From NCBI RefSeq assembly GCF_029813775.1, contig NZ_JARVKW010000006.1, positions 124,001-188,000 of the forward strand: 64,000 nucleotides of DNA, in the 5' to 3' direction. Below are positions 24,424-36,081 of the stretch, piece after piece. The notes under the pieces were generated by a model. It searched no databases. It was not told the origin of the DNA and saw only the letters and a list, made by a program, of their open reading frames with translations. Each line of letters starts with the position of its first letter. Positions within the stretch are counted from its first letter, which is position 1. The DNA comes from Streptomyces sp. DH24 (GTDB taxonomy: Bacteria; Actinomycetota; Actinomycetes; Streptomycetales; Streptomycetaceae). The translations under genes were made by a program, and so were the position numbers.

Positions 24424-26757
24424 TCACTCCGTGCGCAGTCCGTCCGGCCGCATCATCCGCAGCAGCGGTGGCAGGCTCAGTGCCGTCACCACCAGGACGA
24501 CGCCCGCCCCGATGCCGGTCACCGAGAGCACGCTCGCCCAGTCGACCCGCACCGTCGTGTTCGTCATCCGCAGCAGCACGGCCCCCAGCGTCAGCCCCAC
24601 CGCGCACGCCAGGGCCAGCCCCAGCACGATCGGGATCGCCGTCTGCCACAGCACCGACAGACTCAGCGTCCGGCGCCGCGTGCCGAAGGCGACCAGCGCC
24701 GACAGCAGCTTGCGCCGCTCCCGCAACTGCTCCAGCTGGGACACCAGCAGACTGGCCCCGATCAGCGCCAGCACGCACGCCGCGCCGACGAACAACCCGG
24801 TCCGGATCGCCGTGTACCGCTCGGAGTTGTCGGTCGCCGACCAGGTCATCGGGTCCGCCAGCGGATCGACGGCCGCCGCCGTGTTCCGCACCAGGTCCCG
24901 CACGTCCGGCACCGATGCGTCGAGCCGCAGGTACACCTCCCCGTTCAGGGCGGGCACGGCCGCCGCGGGCAGCGCCTTCGGCGTGACCAGGAACCCGCCG
25001 CGGTCGGTGCCGTTCATGCCGATCCGGGCCGCGGCGGGCTTCAGTTCACGCGGCACCGTCCAGGCCACCGCGTGCTCCCGCGAGCCGCCCTCGTAGAAGG
25101 GGTCGAGGTACAGGGTCCGGCCCGGCTTCGCCAGCTTCGGCGTCTCGGTGTCGTACTCGGCGCCCCGCACCGCGAACACGTCGCCGTCCCGACAGGAGGG
25201 CAGGTCGGCCACCTGCCGCAGCGCCGCACAGTTTCCGACGGTCACCGAGGTGCTCGACCGCGGGTCGCTGCGCCGGTCCCCGGCGGACCCCTCGGCGAAG
25301 GCGTACGCCGTGCGCACGCCCTCGGTGCGCCGGAACCTCTCGGCGGCGGTGTCGACCGGCACGCCGTCCGACAGCGACACCTGCATCTGCGCCCGCGTGA
25401 GGTCCAGGCCCGTGTTCTTGCTGTAGTCGCTCTCCACCCCGGCGAACAGCATCTGCAGCGCGATCGCCCCGGCCACCGCGACCGCGATGCCGTTGACCAT
25501 GCGGGCCGCCGTGCCGCTGCTCAACTGGAGCCGCCGCACGGCCAGTTGCCAGGCGACGCCGCCCCCGCCGAGCCGCGCCACGACCGCCTCCACCACCCAC
25601 GGCAGCAGCGCGGTCACGCCGATCAGCAGCAGCAGTACGCCGCCGGTCACCAGGTACTGGTTGAAGTCGCCGTTCTCGCGGCCCTGGCCGATCATCGGGT
25701 ACAGCAGCGCCAGTCCGCCCAGCGGCAGCAGCAGCCGCCACCACAGCCGGCGGCGCCGGGGTCTCGCGCTGCGCACCACGCCGAGCGGCTCGATCACCAC
25801 GCCGCGCAGCGCGAACACGGTGACCAGCGCCGCCGCCGCGGGGACGGCGACCGCGACCAGCAGCGCCAGCGCGGGCGAGGGGTCGAGGTAGCTCGGGAAC
25901 ACGCTGACCCCGAACACCTCGACCGACCCGGCCAGCTGACGCCCGGCCAGGAAGAACACCGCGCCGAACACCAGCCCCAGCGTCGCGCCCGCCAGCGCCT
26001 CCCCGGCCGCGATCCGCCGCGTCATGCGGCTGTCGGAACCCACCAGCCGCAGTGCCGCGAGCCGCCGGTCGCGCCGTTCGCCGCCGAACCGCACGGCCGC
26101 CGCGATGAACACGGCCACCGGCATCAGCAGCACCACGAACACGACCAGCACCAGCAGGAGCAGCACCGGGTCCATCGGCTCCGACGCCGGGTCCGGGTCG
26201 CCGAACTGCTCGACGCGGGTCACCCGGCCGTCGTGGAGGTGGGGCGTCATGCCGTCCGCGCCCCGGTAGAAGGCGAGTTCGGCGGAGCCGACCAGGCCGT
26301 TCTCCGCGATGGTGCCGACGATCCGCTCCGGCAGCCGCTCCCGCAGCAGCCTGCCGTCGTCCGACGCCAGCAGCCGCTCCAGCGCGGGGGAGACGACCAT
26401 CTCGCCCACCGCCGGGAAGCGGGTCACGCCGGGCGGCAGCGGCGCCCGCGTCCCCTCGGGCTCCAGGCCCCGGCCTCGGACCTCCTTGTCGCGGAAGGTC
26501 GTCGAGAGGTTGGTGACGAGGAGCGTGTCCTCGCCCTTCGGCACCTGCTCGCCGCTGAACGTGAAGTCCGTGCGCGCGCTCTCCCGCTGGTCCCGCGCGG
26601 CCAGGGCGCTCGGGACGGCCGTCGTCAGCAGCAGCAGCGCCACCCCGAGTCCCACGCCGACCGCCGTCAGCAGGGCCCGGACCCAGCCCTCGCGCCCGCC
26701 GGTGAACGCGAACCGCGCCCCCATCGCCAGGTCCCCGTACCACCTACGCACGCTCAT
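24424..26757 (-). CDS. FtsX-like ABC transporter permease
   Basis: A 777-residue permease of the MacB/FtsX type, with an N-terminal membrane helix (about 28-50), a large extracytoplasmic domain, a three-helix FtsX core near residues 200-330, a central helix block with a second extracytoplasmic domain, and a C-terminal FtsX core ('ACVLALIGASLLVSQLEQLR'). Such permeases move lipids, peptides or antibiotics out of the membrane. It follows the ATPase gene with an ATGA overlap. Together with PadR and the ATPase it forms a three-gene operon, probably a drug- or stress-inducible exporter. Confidence 0.92.
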   Translation of the reverse strand: MSVRRWYGDLAMGARFAFTGGREGWVRALLTAVGVGLGVALLLLTTAVPSALAARDQRESARTDFTFSGEQVPKGEDTLLVTNLSTTFRDKEVRGRGLEPEGTRAPLPPGVTRFPAVGEMVVSPALERLLASDDGRLLRERLPERIVGTIAENGLVGSAELAFYRGADGMTPHLHDGRVTRVEQFGDPDPASEPMDPVLLLLVLVVFVVLLMPVAVFIAAAVRFGGERRDRRLAALRLVGSDSRMTRRIAAGEALAGATLGLVFGAVFFLAGRQLAGSVEVFGVSVFPSYLDPSPALALLVAVAVPAAAALVTVFALRGVVIEPLGVVRSARPRRRRLWWRLLLPLGGLALLYPMIGQGRENGDFNQYLVTGGVLLLLIGVTALLPWVVEAVVARLGGGGVAWQLAVRRLQLSSGTAARMVNGIAVAVAGAIALQMLFAGVESDYSKNTGLDLTRAQMQVSLSDGVPVDTAAERFRRTEGVRTAYAFAEGSAGDRRSDPRSSTSVTVGNCAALRQVADLPSCRDGDVFAVRGAEYDTETPKLAKPGRTLYLDPFYEGGSREHAVAWTVPRELKPAAARIGMNGTDRGGFLVTPKALPAAAVPALNGEVYLRLDASVPDVRDLVRNTAAAVDPLADPMTWSATDNSERYTAIRTGLFVGAACVLALIGASLLVSQLEQLRERRKLLSALVAFGTRRRTLSLSVLWQTAIPIVLGLALACAVGLTLGAVLLRMTNTTVRVDWASVLSVTGIGAGVVLVVTALSLPPLLRMMRPDGLRTE

Positions 26758-27443
26758 ACGACGCGCTCCATGTCCCGCGCCCTGCCGTCCCGGACGACGA
26801 TCTCCCGGTCGGAGTACGCCGCCACCCGCGCCTCGTGCGTCACGAGCACCACGGCCGCGCCCGCCGACCGGGCCGCGTCCGTCAGCAGATCCATGACGCG
26901 CTCGCCGTTGAGCGAGTCGAGCGCGCCGGTCGGCTCGTCGGCGAACAGCACCCGGGGCCCGGTCACCAGGGCGCGGGCCACGGCGACCCGCTGGCCCTGA
27001 CCGCCGGACACCTCGCCCGGCCGCTTGGCGCGCAGGTCGTCGACCTCCAGCCGTTCCATCCAGGCCAGCGCCGTCCGCTCGGCCTCCCGGCGGGAGGTGC
27101 CGTTCAGCCGCAGCGGAAGCGCCACGTTCTCCACGCAGGTCAGCTCCGGCACCAACTGGCCGAACTGGAAGACGAACCCGAACTCCGAGCGCCTGAGCGC
27201 ACTGCGCCGGGCGTCGCTCATGGTCGCCATCTCGTGCCCGTCGTACCTGATCGACCCGGAGTCCGGCGTCACGATCCCGGCGAGGCAGTGCAGCAGCGTC
27301 GACTTGCCGGACCCCGAGGGCCCCATGACGGCGACGACCTCGCCGGGGTGGATGGAGAAGTCGGCGCCGTCCAGGGCCGTCGTCGGCCCGTACGCCTTGC
27401 GCAACTGGTCGGCCACCAGCAGGGAGCCGGGCGGCGGGGTCAT
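26754..27443 (-). CDS. ABC transporter ATPase (MacB/LolD-like)
   Basis: A 229-residue ATP-binding cassette. Walker A 'GPSGSGKSTLLHCLAG', Q-loop 'FGFVFQFGQLVPELT', signature 'VSGGQGQRVAVARAL' (GGQ variant of the usual SGGQ) and Walker B 'VLFADEPTGALDS' with the switch His in 'VVLVTHEARVAAYSD' are all present. It energises the adjacent FtsX-like permease. Its ATG at 27443 overlaps the PadR stop, and its stop overlaps the permease start. Confidence 0.95.
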   Translation of the reverse strand: MTPPPGSLLVADQLRKAYGPTTALDGADFSIHPGEVVAVMGPSGSGKSTLLHCLAGIVTPDSGSIRYDGHEMATMSDARRSALRRSEFGFVFQFGQLVPELTCVENVALPLRLNGTSRREAERTALAWMERLEVDDLRAKRPGEVSGGQGQRVAVARALVTGPRVLFADEPTGALDSLNGERVMDLLTDAARSAGAAVVLVTHEARVAAYSDREIVVRDGRARDMERVV

Positions 27444-27964
27444 CGGGTCACCGCCTGGGCCAGCTTGTCGAGGCGCGCGGCGGTCAGTTCCAGCCAGCGC
27501 AGGTCGGCCTCCAGGTGGAACAGGGCGTGGTCGCAGATCAGCTGGTCGGCGAGGTCGCCCTTGCGCTTGCGGTCGGTGAGGATCCGCATCATGCGCAGGT
27601 GCTCGGCGCGCTGCGTGTCGAGGATGTCGCCCGCGTCGCGCCGGGTGAGCAGCGCGAGGACGACCTTGGTGTAGAGGGTGGACTGGAGGTACGGCTCGGG
27701 CTTCTCCGGCGTCGCGAGCCACCGCTCGACGTCGGTGACGCCGGCGTCGGTGATGGCGTACCGCTTGCGCTCGGGGCCGCCGCCGGGCTCGATGCCGTCG
27801 ACCTCCACGAGGCCGTTCTTCAGCAGGCGGGACATCGTGGAGTAGACCTGGCCGTAGTGCAGGGGCCGGTCCTGACCGAACTTCTCGTCGAAGGCCCGCT
27901 TGAGGTCGTAGCCGTGGCGCGGGCCCGACTCCAGCAGACCGAGGAGTGTGTGACCAATGGACAT
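27440..27964 (-). CDS. PadR-family transcriptional regulator
   Basis: A 174-residue PadR-type repressor. The winged helix-turn-helix ('MSIGHTLLGLLESGPRHGYD', 'LHYGQVYSTMSRLLKNGLVE', 'YAITDAGVTDVERWL') is followed by the C-terminal helical dimerisation domain. Its gene is the first of the operon with the ABC exporter, so it most likely represses its own exporter and lifts repression on binding the exported compound. Direct repeats of GTGTATAC lie 19-39 bp upstream of the start and are the obvious operator. Confidence 0.93.
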   Translation of the reverse strand: MSIGHTLLGLLESGPRHGYDLKRAFDEKFGQDRPLHYGQVYSTMSRLLKNGLVEVDGIEPGGGPERKRYAITDAGVTDVERWLATPEKPEPYLQSTLYTKVVLALLTRRDAGDILDTQRAEHLRMMRILTDRKRKGDLADQLICDHALFHLEADLRWLELTAARLDKLAQAVTR

Positions 27965-27982
27965 GAGCGCACTCTACACACG

Positions 27983-28003
27983 GTGTATACGTTGGGTGTA
28001 TAC
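27983..28003. promoter_or_regulatory. Probable PadR operator: two GTGTATAC copies
   Basis: GTGTATAC occurs at 27983-27990 and again at 27996-28003, 13 bp apart, each containing the palindrome GTATAC. They lie just upstream of padR, where a repressor would block transcription. Confidence 0.6.
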
Positions 28004-28223
28004 GCCGAGTGCGCGGATCATGGCGGGGTGTACGGCGACGCAGGTGGCGGCCGTTTGTCACGGTTCTGCCACACGGCCGGCGGGGCTGCGGCCGGGCGGT
28101 GCGGTGGCCGGCGGGGTCAGGCCGGCGGGCTGAGGTCGGGCGGGCCGAGGTCGGGCGGTGCGGCGGGCGGGGCCCGGCTGCGCGCCCGGCTCCGCCCGCC
28201 CGGCGTCCAGGGGGTGAGGCCGG

Positions 28224-28493
28224 TCAGGCCGGCGGAGGGCCGGAGGCGGAACCCCCGGGCGGCCGGCCCCGGCGCGGCAGCGGCCCCGTGTCCCTCGGCA
28301 GCCGGCCGGCGTCGGACAGCGCCTTGCGCAGCAGGAACTCGATCTGCGCGTTGGCGGACCGCAACTCGTCCCCCGCCCACCGCGCCAGCGCCTCGTACAC
28401 CGACGGGTCGAGCCGCAGCAGCACCTGCTTGCGCTGCTGCGGCCCGCGACGCCGGGGAGTCGGCTCCTCGGAAGGATCGGAGGGGGCCGTCAC
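28224..28493 (-). CDS. Ribbon-helix-helix DNA-binding protein
   Basis: An 89-residue protein with an Arc/MetJ-like ribbon-helix-helix core: 'RKQVLLRLDPSVYEALARWA' then 'DELRSANAQIEFLLRKAL'. The N-terminus is rich in Pro/Arg and the C-terminus is Gly/Pro-rich. GTG 28493 overlaps the stop of the SPFH gene (GTGA), so the two are coupled. Its binding site may be the palindrome upstream of the SPFH gene, which would make the pair self-regulating; this is inference. It could alternatively be the antitoxin-type half of an unknown pair. Confidence 0.85.
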   Translation of the reverse strand: MTAPSDPSEEPTPRRRGPQQRKQVLLRLDPSVYEALARWAGDELRSANAQIEFLLRKALSDAGRLPRDTGPLPRRGRPPGGSASGPPPA

Positions 28494-29425
28494 TGGTAGA
28501 GGGTCCCGGCGTTGACGACCGGCTGGGCGGCACGGTCCCCGCACAGCACGACCAGCAGGTTGGACACCATCGCCGCCTTGCGCTCCTCGTCCAGCTCCAC
28601 GATGTCCTGCTGGGCGATCCGGGCGAGCGCCGCCTCGACCATGCCGACCGCGCCGTCCACGATCTGGCGCCGGGCCGCGACGACCGCGCCGGCCTGCTGC
28701 CGCTGGAGCATCGCCGAGGCGATCTCGGGGGCGTAGGCGAGGTGCGTGAAGCGGGACTCGATGATCTGCACACCGGCCGCCTCCACGCGCGCGTGCAGTT
28801 CGACGGCGAGCTTCTCGGTGATCTCCTCGGCGTTGCCGCGCAGCGACAGACCGTCCTCGTCGTGGGCGTCGTAGGGGTACTCGATGGCGATGTGCCGGAC
28901 GGCCGCCTCCGTCTGCGTGGAGACGAACTCGATGTAGTCGTCCACCTCGAAGGTGGCCTGCGCGGTGTCCTCGACCCGCCACACCACGACCGCGGCGAGC
29001 TCGATCGGGTTGCCGTAGGCGTCGTTGACCTTGAGGACGGCCGTCTCGTGGTTGCGGACCCGGGTCGAGATCTTGGTGCGCGACGTGAGCGGGTTCACCC
29101 AGCGCAGCCCGTCCTGCCGGATCGTGCCCCGGTAGCGGCCGAACAGCTGCACCACCCGCGCCTCGCCCGGCGCCACCATGTTCAGCCCGCACATCGCGAG
29201 GAACGCGGCGATGCCGATCACGATGCCGCCGATGATCAGGACGGCCTTGGTGCCGGTGGCGGCGACCGCCGTCGCGCTCACGATCAGGCCGACGCCGGCC
29301 AGCAGCCCGAGCAGGCCGAGCAGCAGCGCGAGTCCGCCGCCGATGCTGTGCGCCTGCATCTCCCGCACGCGTGGCGTCGGCATCTCCGGCACGTCGGCGC
29401 TGACCTGGATGTTCTCCGTGGACAT
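28490..29425 (-). CDS. SPFH/band-7 (stomatin-like) membrane protein
   Basis: A 311-residue SPFH-domain protein. Two hydrophobic helices (about 29-58 and 63-85) anchor it; '[20 protein letters not shown]' and '[20 protein letters not shown]' start the band-7 domain, and a helical region ending in '[20 protein letters not shown]' and '[19 protein letters not shown]' follows. Such proteins build scaffold rings in lipid microdomains. The partner gene for a DNA-binding protein directly downstream is unusual for E. coli-type SPFH operons but is a recurrent pairing in Streptomyces (from memory). Confidence 0.93.
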   Translation of the reverse strand: MSTENIQVSADVPEMPTPRVREMQAHSIGGGLALLLGLLGLLAGVGLIVSATAVAATGTKAVLIIGGIVIGIAAFLAMCGLNMVAPGEARVVQLFGRYRGTIRQDGLRWVNPLTSRTKISTRVRNHETAVLKVNDAYGNPIELAAVVVWRVEDTAQATFEVDDYIEFVSTQTEAAVRHIAIEYPYDAHDEDGLSLRGNAEEITEKLAVELHARVEAAGVQIIESRFTHLAYAPEIASAMLQRQQAGAVVAARRQIVDGAVGMVEAALARIAQQDIVELDEERKAAMVSNLLVVLCGDRAAQPVVNAGTLYQ

Positions 29426-29479
29426 GGTGGGTTCCCCCGTTCTGCACCGGCGAGCGGCGCGACTGGCTGTGGTCTATCT

Positions 29480-29493
29480 AAGTGATATCACTT
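29480..29493. promoter_or_regulatory. Perfect palindrome AAGTGATATCACTT upstream of the SPFH gene
   Basis: A 14-bp perfect inverted repeat, AT-rich in a GC-rich genome, 55 bp upstream of the SPFH start. It is a strong candidate operator for a dimeric regulator, for example the ribbon-helix-helix protein encoded in the same operon. It also overlaps a region where the -10/-35 elements should lie. Confidence 0.65.
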
Positions 29494-29686
29494 TTCCCGG
29501 TCATGGCAACCCTGAACCCTTCTCGTACGTCGGTTCCGGTGGGACAGGTGCTGATTGTCACGTCCGTAAAGGACCGGATCGGCGACCCCGTGCCACATAT
29601 CCCGGTGTTAGCTTTCTGAGCTGACCTGAGCGGCGAACCTGTGTGATTCCTGATCGCACTTGAGTGAAGCGGAGCGGATCGGACCC

Positions 29687-32026
<2,340 letters not shown>

Positions 32027-32040
32027 CCCGCAGGCGACGA

Positions 32041-32070
32041 GGGGCGCCCGGCACAGTGCCGGGCGCCCCT
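32041..32070. terminator. Bidirectional terminator between PBP and catalase
   Basis: GGGGCGCCCGGCAC and its reverse complement form a near-perfect 14-bp stem with a very short loop between these convergent genes. Confidence 0.8.
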
Positions 32071-32131
32071 GGGCCGTGTCCGCGCTGTGGCGCCCGCCGC
32101 GCGGCGTCCGGCACCGGCGCGTGCGGGGCGG

Positions 32132-33595
32132 TCAGCCGCCGTTGACCCGGCCGGCGATGCGGTCGCCGAGGTTCTTGTCGACGTTGCGCCAGTACTGCAG
32201 GGCGCGGTCGACGACCTGGCGGGTCACGCCGTTCAGCAGATGCCCGCTGACGTTGGAGACGAGCCGGTCGCGGGCCGCGTCGTCGAGCACGTTGCGGACC
32301 ATCGCGCCCGCCTGCCCGAAGTCGTCGTCCTCGCGGTGCAGCCGGTACGCCTCGCGCACCATCTCGCCCGCCGTCTCCCAGCCGGCGACGTCGCCGAACT
32401 GCTGCACGGCAGCGGCCGGACCGCCGTAGGAGTTGGGCGCGTACGGCATGGCCACGTTCGCCGGGTCGTAGCGCATCGGGCCGTCCTTGGCGTACGAGTT
32501 GACCGCGGAACGGGGCCGGTTGGGCGGCAGCTGGTTGTAGTTCGGGCCGATGCGGTACCGGTGCGTGTCCGGGTAGGAGAACAGCCGGCCCAGCAGCATC
32601 TTGTCCGGAGAGGGGCCGATGCCCGGCACCATGTTGGACGGCTCGAACGCGGACTGCTCGATGTGGACGAAGTGGTCCTCGGGGTTCTTGTCCAGCGTCA
32701 TCCGGCCGACCTCGATCAGCGGGTAGTCGCCGTGCGGCCACACCTTCGTCAGGTCGAACGGGTTGAACCGGTAGTCCGGCGCGTCCTCGAACGGCATCAC
32801 CTGGACGTGCATCGTCCAGGACGGGTGCTCGCCCCGCTCGACGGCCTCCCACAGGTCACGGCGGTGCAGGTCGGCGTCCGCGCCCGCGAGGTGGTCGGCC
32901 TCCTCCTGGGTGAGGAACTCGATGCCCTGGTCGGTCTTGATGTGGTACTTGACCCAGAACTTCTCGCCGCCGCCGTTGACCCACATGTAGGTGTGGGACG
33001 AGTAGCCGTTCATGTGACGGTACGTCTTCGGGACGCCCCGGTCGCCCATCAGCCACGTCACCATGTGCGCGGACTCGGGGGACAGGGTCCAGAAGTCCCA
33101 CTGCATGTTGTTGTCGCGCATCCCGTTGTCCGGGCGGCGCTTCTGCGAGCGGATGAAGTCCTGGAACTTCTGCGGGTCACGGACGAAGAAGACCGGCGTG
33201 TTGTTGCCGACCAGATCGTAATTGCCGTGCTCCGTGTAGAACTTCAGGGCGAAGCCGCGCGGGTCGCGCCAGGTGTCGGGGGAGCCGAGCTCACCCGCGA
33301 CGGTGGAGAAACGCGCCAGCATCTCGGTGCGCCTGCCCGGCTGGAACAGGTCGGCCTTCGTGAACTGGCTGACGTCGTTGGTGACTTCGAAGACGCCGTA
33401 CGCGCCGCTGCCCTTGGCGTGCACGACCCGCTCGGGGACCCGCTCCCGGTTGAACTGGGCCATCTTCTCGATCAGGTAGTGGTCCTGGAGCAGGATCGGG
33501 CCGTCCGGTCCGACGGTCAGCGAGTGCTCGTCGCTCTCCACCGGAATGCCGGCGTTGGTGGTCGTCCAGGGAACGGACTGGGGTGCCTGGGTCAC
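32132..33595 (-). CDS. katA: Monofunctional haem catalase
   Basis: A 487-residue small-subunit catalase. The catalytic His is in '[14 protein letters not shown]', the distal Asn in '[18 protein letters not shown]', and the proximal haem Tyr in '[14 protein letters not shown]'. It dismutates hydrogen peroxide in the cytoplasm. The GTG at 33595 has GGGAGG about 8 bases upstream. No Fur-type peroxide repressor gene (catR) lies beside it, unlike some Streptomyces catalase genes; control could come from OxyR or elsewhere. It is close to the AhpC/OxyR cluster. Confidence 0.96.
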   Translation of the reverse strand: MTQAPQSVPWTTTNAGIPVESDEHSLTVGPDGPILLQDHYLIEKMAQFNRERVPERVVHAKGSGAYGVFEVTNDVSQFTKADLFQPGRRTEMLARFSTVAGELGSPDTWRDPRGFALKFYTEHGNYDLVGNNTPVFFVRDPQKFQDFIRSQKRRPDNGMRDNNMQWDFWTLSPESAHMVTWLMGDRGVPKTYRHMNGYSSHTYMWVNGGGEKFWVKYHIKTDQGIEFLTQEEADHLAGADADLHRRDLWEAVERGEHPSWTMHVQVMPFEDAPDYRFNPFDLTKVWPHGDYPLIEVGRMTLDKNPEDHFVHIEQSAFEPSNMVPGIGPSPDKMLLGRLFSYPDTHRYRIGPNYNQLPPNRPRSAVNSYAKDGPMRYDPANVAMPYAPNSYGGPAAAVQQFGDVAGWETAGEMVREAYRLHREDDDFGQAGAMVRNVLDDAARDRLVSNVSGHLLNGVTRQVVDRALQYWRNVDKNLGDRIAGRVNGG

Positions 33596-33716
33596 GGAGC
33601 GTCCTCCCGTCGTGCGTGAGGGGGTGCGTCAGGTGGCGTCGCTCACCCTCAGCAGTGAACTCCGACGACGGGAGGTCGGCAACATTTGGACAAAGCCGAC
33701 CATCGGGGGTGTTCCG

Positions 33717-35801
33717 TCACCCCCGGTTCAGCTCGAACCAGACCACCTTCCCGGTGCTCAGTCGCGTCGCACCCCAGCGCCGTGCCAGCCGGTTCACCAG
33801 ATACAGCCCGCGTCCGCCCTCGTCCGTGGCCCGCGCCTGCCGCAGCCGCGGCAGCTGCGGCACGTCGTCGCCGACCTCGCAGCGCAGCACGTCCGTGCGC
33901 AGCAGCCGCAGCGTGACCGGGCGCGAGGCGTACCGCACCGCGTTGGTCACGACCTCGCTGACCAGCAGCTCCACCGCGTCCGTGAGGTCCTCCATGCCCC
34001 AGCGGGCCAGCGCGCGGCGCGCCAGCCGCCGGGCCCGGCCCGGGGCGGCGTCCTCCGGCTCCAGGAACCAGTACGCCACGTCACTCGGCGCGATCCCGTC
34101 GAAGCGGGCCGCGAGCAGCGCGATGTCGTCGTCCCGGTCGCCCGGACCGAGCATGTCCAGGACCTCGTCGCACAGCGCCTCCAGGGGCGGCGGATGGTCC
34201 GGGCCGGTCAGCTGCGCGGTCGCGGCGAGCTTCTCGCGCAGCTGCTCTATGCCGGTCCACACGTCCCGCAGACGCGACTCCACGAGCCCGTCCGTGTACA
34301 GCAGCAGCGTGCCGCCGGCCGGCGCGTCCAGCTCCACCGCCTCGAAGTCGACGCCGCCGACCCCGATGGGCGCGCCCGCCGGGACGCGCAGCACCTCGGC
34401 CCGGCCGCCCAGGTGCAGCAGCACGGGCGGCGGGTGGCCGGCGTTGGCGATCGTGATGCGGTGCGAGACCGGGTCGTACACCGCGTACAGGCAGGTCGCC
34501 ATGCGGTCGGTGCCGAGCCGCTGCGCCTGCTCGTCGAGGTGGTGCAGCACCTCCTGCGGCGGCAGGTCCAGCCCGGCCAGGGTCTGCGCGGTGGTGCGCA
34601 GCTGGCCCATGATCGCGGCCGACGTCATCGAGTGCCCCATGACGTCGCCGACGACGAGGGCGACGCGGCTGCCGGGCAGCGGGATCGCGTCGTACCAGTC
34701 GCCGCCGACGCGGGCCGTCTCGGCGGCCGGCAGGTAGCGCGAGGCGAGCCGCACGCCGGTCGGCTGCGGCAGGGTCTCGGGCAGCATGGTGCGCTGCAGC
34801 TCGTCGGCGATGTACGCCTCACGGCCGTACAGCACCGCCTTGTCGATGCCCAGCGCGCTGTGCGTGGCGAGCTGCGCCGCCACCAGCAGGTCGTCCGTCT
34901 CGAAGGCCAGGCGCTCGGGCCGGCGCAGGAACAGCGCGGCGCCGATCACCCGCCGCCGGCCGCGCAGCGGCGCCAGGATGGCGCGCTGCCCGGTCGGTAC
35001 GACGATGTCGTTGCCCTCGCCGAGCAGCTCGGGCAGCGCGGCGCGGGCGGCCGGCGCGTCCGTGAAGACGGGCCGCACCCCGCGCAGCACCTCGGCCAGC
35101 GCGCTGCCGGGCCGCACCTCGCACAGCTCGCTGCCGACCATGTCCAGCTCGGACGGCTCCGGCTGCGCGGCGGGCATGAAACCGCCCTCGGTGTCGCGCT
35201 CGGCGGGGATGCGGTCGGTGCGGCGCAGGCGCAGCACCAGGGGCCCGGTGGGCCGCTCGTCGCCCACGGGCAGCGGGTCGCGCAGGTAGACGAGGATCGC
35301 GTCGGAGAACGTGGGCACGGTCGCCCGGCACAGCCCCATCACGATCTCGTCGAGGTCGATGCCCCGGGCGATCCGCCGGGTCGCCGCGCCGACGAAGCGC
35401 AGCCGGTCGCCGTCCCGCCGCATCGGCGTCGGCCGGTTCCGCTGCGGGACCTGGCCGGTACGGCGCTCCGGCCCGTCCGGCGACTGCGGCGCCTCGTCCG
35501 GCTGCCCGGCGGGCTGGGCCGGTATGGCCTCGGGGACGGGGCGCGGCCGGTGGGCCTCGGGCTCGGCGGACTGCTCGGCACCCGGCTGGGAGTGCTCCGA
35601 ACCGGCCGGCACCGGCGCGGTGCCCGACGGTACCGCCGCGCCCGGATCACCGCCGGCGGCGCGGGCCTGAGGGGGTAAACCCGGGGCGGAACGCGGCGGC
35701 GTCGGGGTACGCAGGAGCGCCCCGCGGGGGTCCGCAGGGTCGGCGCCCGTCTGGGAGCGCTCGAAAGAGGTCGGCTGCTCGGTCACGCGTGTCGAATCCA
35801 T
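33717..35801 (-). CDS. SpoIIE-type phosphatase with GAF and anti-sigma kinase-like domains
   Basis: A 694-residue signalling protein. Residues 1-125 are Pro/Ala-rich and disordered; 130-330 resemble a GAF sensor; 345-545 is the SpoIIE/PP2C phosphatase ('ARVGGDWYDAIPLPGSRVAL', 'VGDVMGHSMTSAAIMGQLRT', 'DRDDDIALLAARFD'); 575-690 is an RsbW-type HATPase ('AVELLVSEVVTNAVRYA', 'DEGGRGLYLVNRLARRW'). It may dephosphorylate and phosphorylate anti-anti-sigma factors, tuning stress sigma factors. No sigma or anti-sigma partner is next to it, as is common for these in Streptomyces. Confidence 0.93.
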   Translation of the reverse strand: MDSTRVTEQPTSFERSQTGADPADPRGALLRTPTPPRSAPGLPPQARAAGGDPGAAVPSGTAPVPAGSEHSQPGAEQSAEPEAHRPRPVPEAIPAQPAGQPDEAPQSPDGPERRTGQVPQRNRPTPMRRDGDRLRFVGAATRRIARGIDLDEIVMGLCRATVPTFSDAILVYLRDPLPVGDERPTGPLVLRLRRTDRIPAERDTEGGFMPAAQPEPSELDMVGSELCEVRPGSALAEVLRGVRPVFTDAPAARAALPELLGEGNDIVVPTGQRAILAPLRGRRRVIGAALFLRRPERLAFETDDLLVAAQLATHSALGIDKAVLYGREAYIADELQRTMLPETLPQPTGVRLASRYLPAAETARVGGDWYDAIPLPGSRVALVVGDVMGHSMTSAAIMGQLRTTAQTLAGLDLPPQEVLHHLDEQAQRLGTDRMATCLYAVYDPVSHRITIANAGHPPPVLLHLGGRAEVLRVPAGAPIGVGGVDFEAVELDAPAGGTLLLYTDGLVESRLRDVWTGIEQLREKLAATAQLTGPDHPPPLEALCDEVLDMLGPGDRDDDIALLAARFDGIAPSDVAYWFLEPEDAAPGRARRLARRALARWGMEDLTDAVELLVSEVVTNAVRYASRPVTLRLLRTDVLRCEVGDDVPQLPRLRQARATDEGGRGLYLVNRLARRWGATRLSTGKVVWFELNRG

Positions 35802-36081
35802 CCGTCCGGGGCTGCGCGCCGCGCGTGCAGTTCGTCCCGCCGAAATTCCGATACCCGGAATGAGTGCCCCCGGAACGGAATTCCCGCGTGGTCAGAGGTT
35901 GCTTCTGTGCAACCGGCAGGCCGACCGCGGCTCCTGCCGGTGGTGCCCTCGTACCCCTCGCTCACGTCCAGCCGCCCCTCGGTGACGATCGGTCAAGCCC
36001 AGCGCGTGCTCCGGTGATTGCCACTGCGCGCCCTTGCGGAGGAAGATCCTACGTTTCTTGCCCGGGGGCGCATCAAGGGTC

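Noticed and set aside
24103..27000. A 965-codon plus-strand frame opposite the ABC permease and ATPase genes
   Set aside because: It lies antisense to strongly supported ABC genes and is Arg/His/Gln-rich without any domain.
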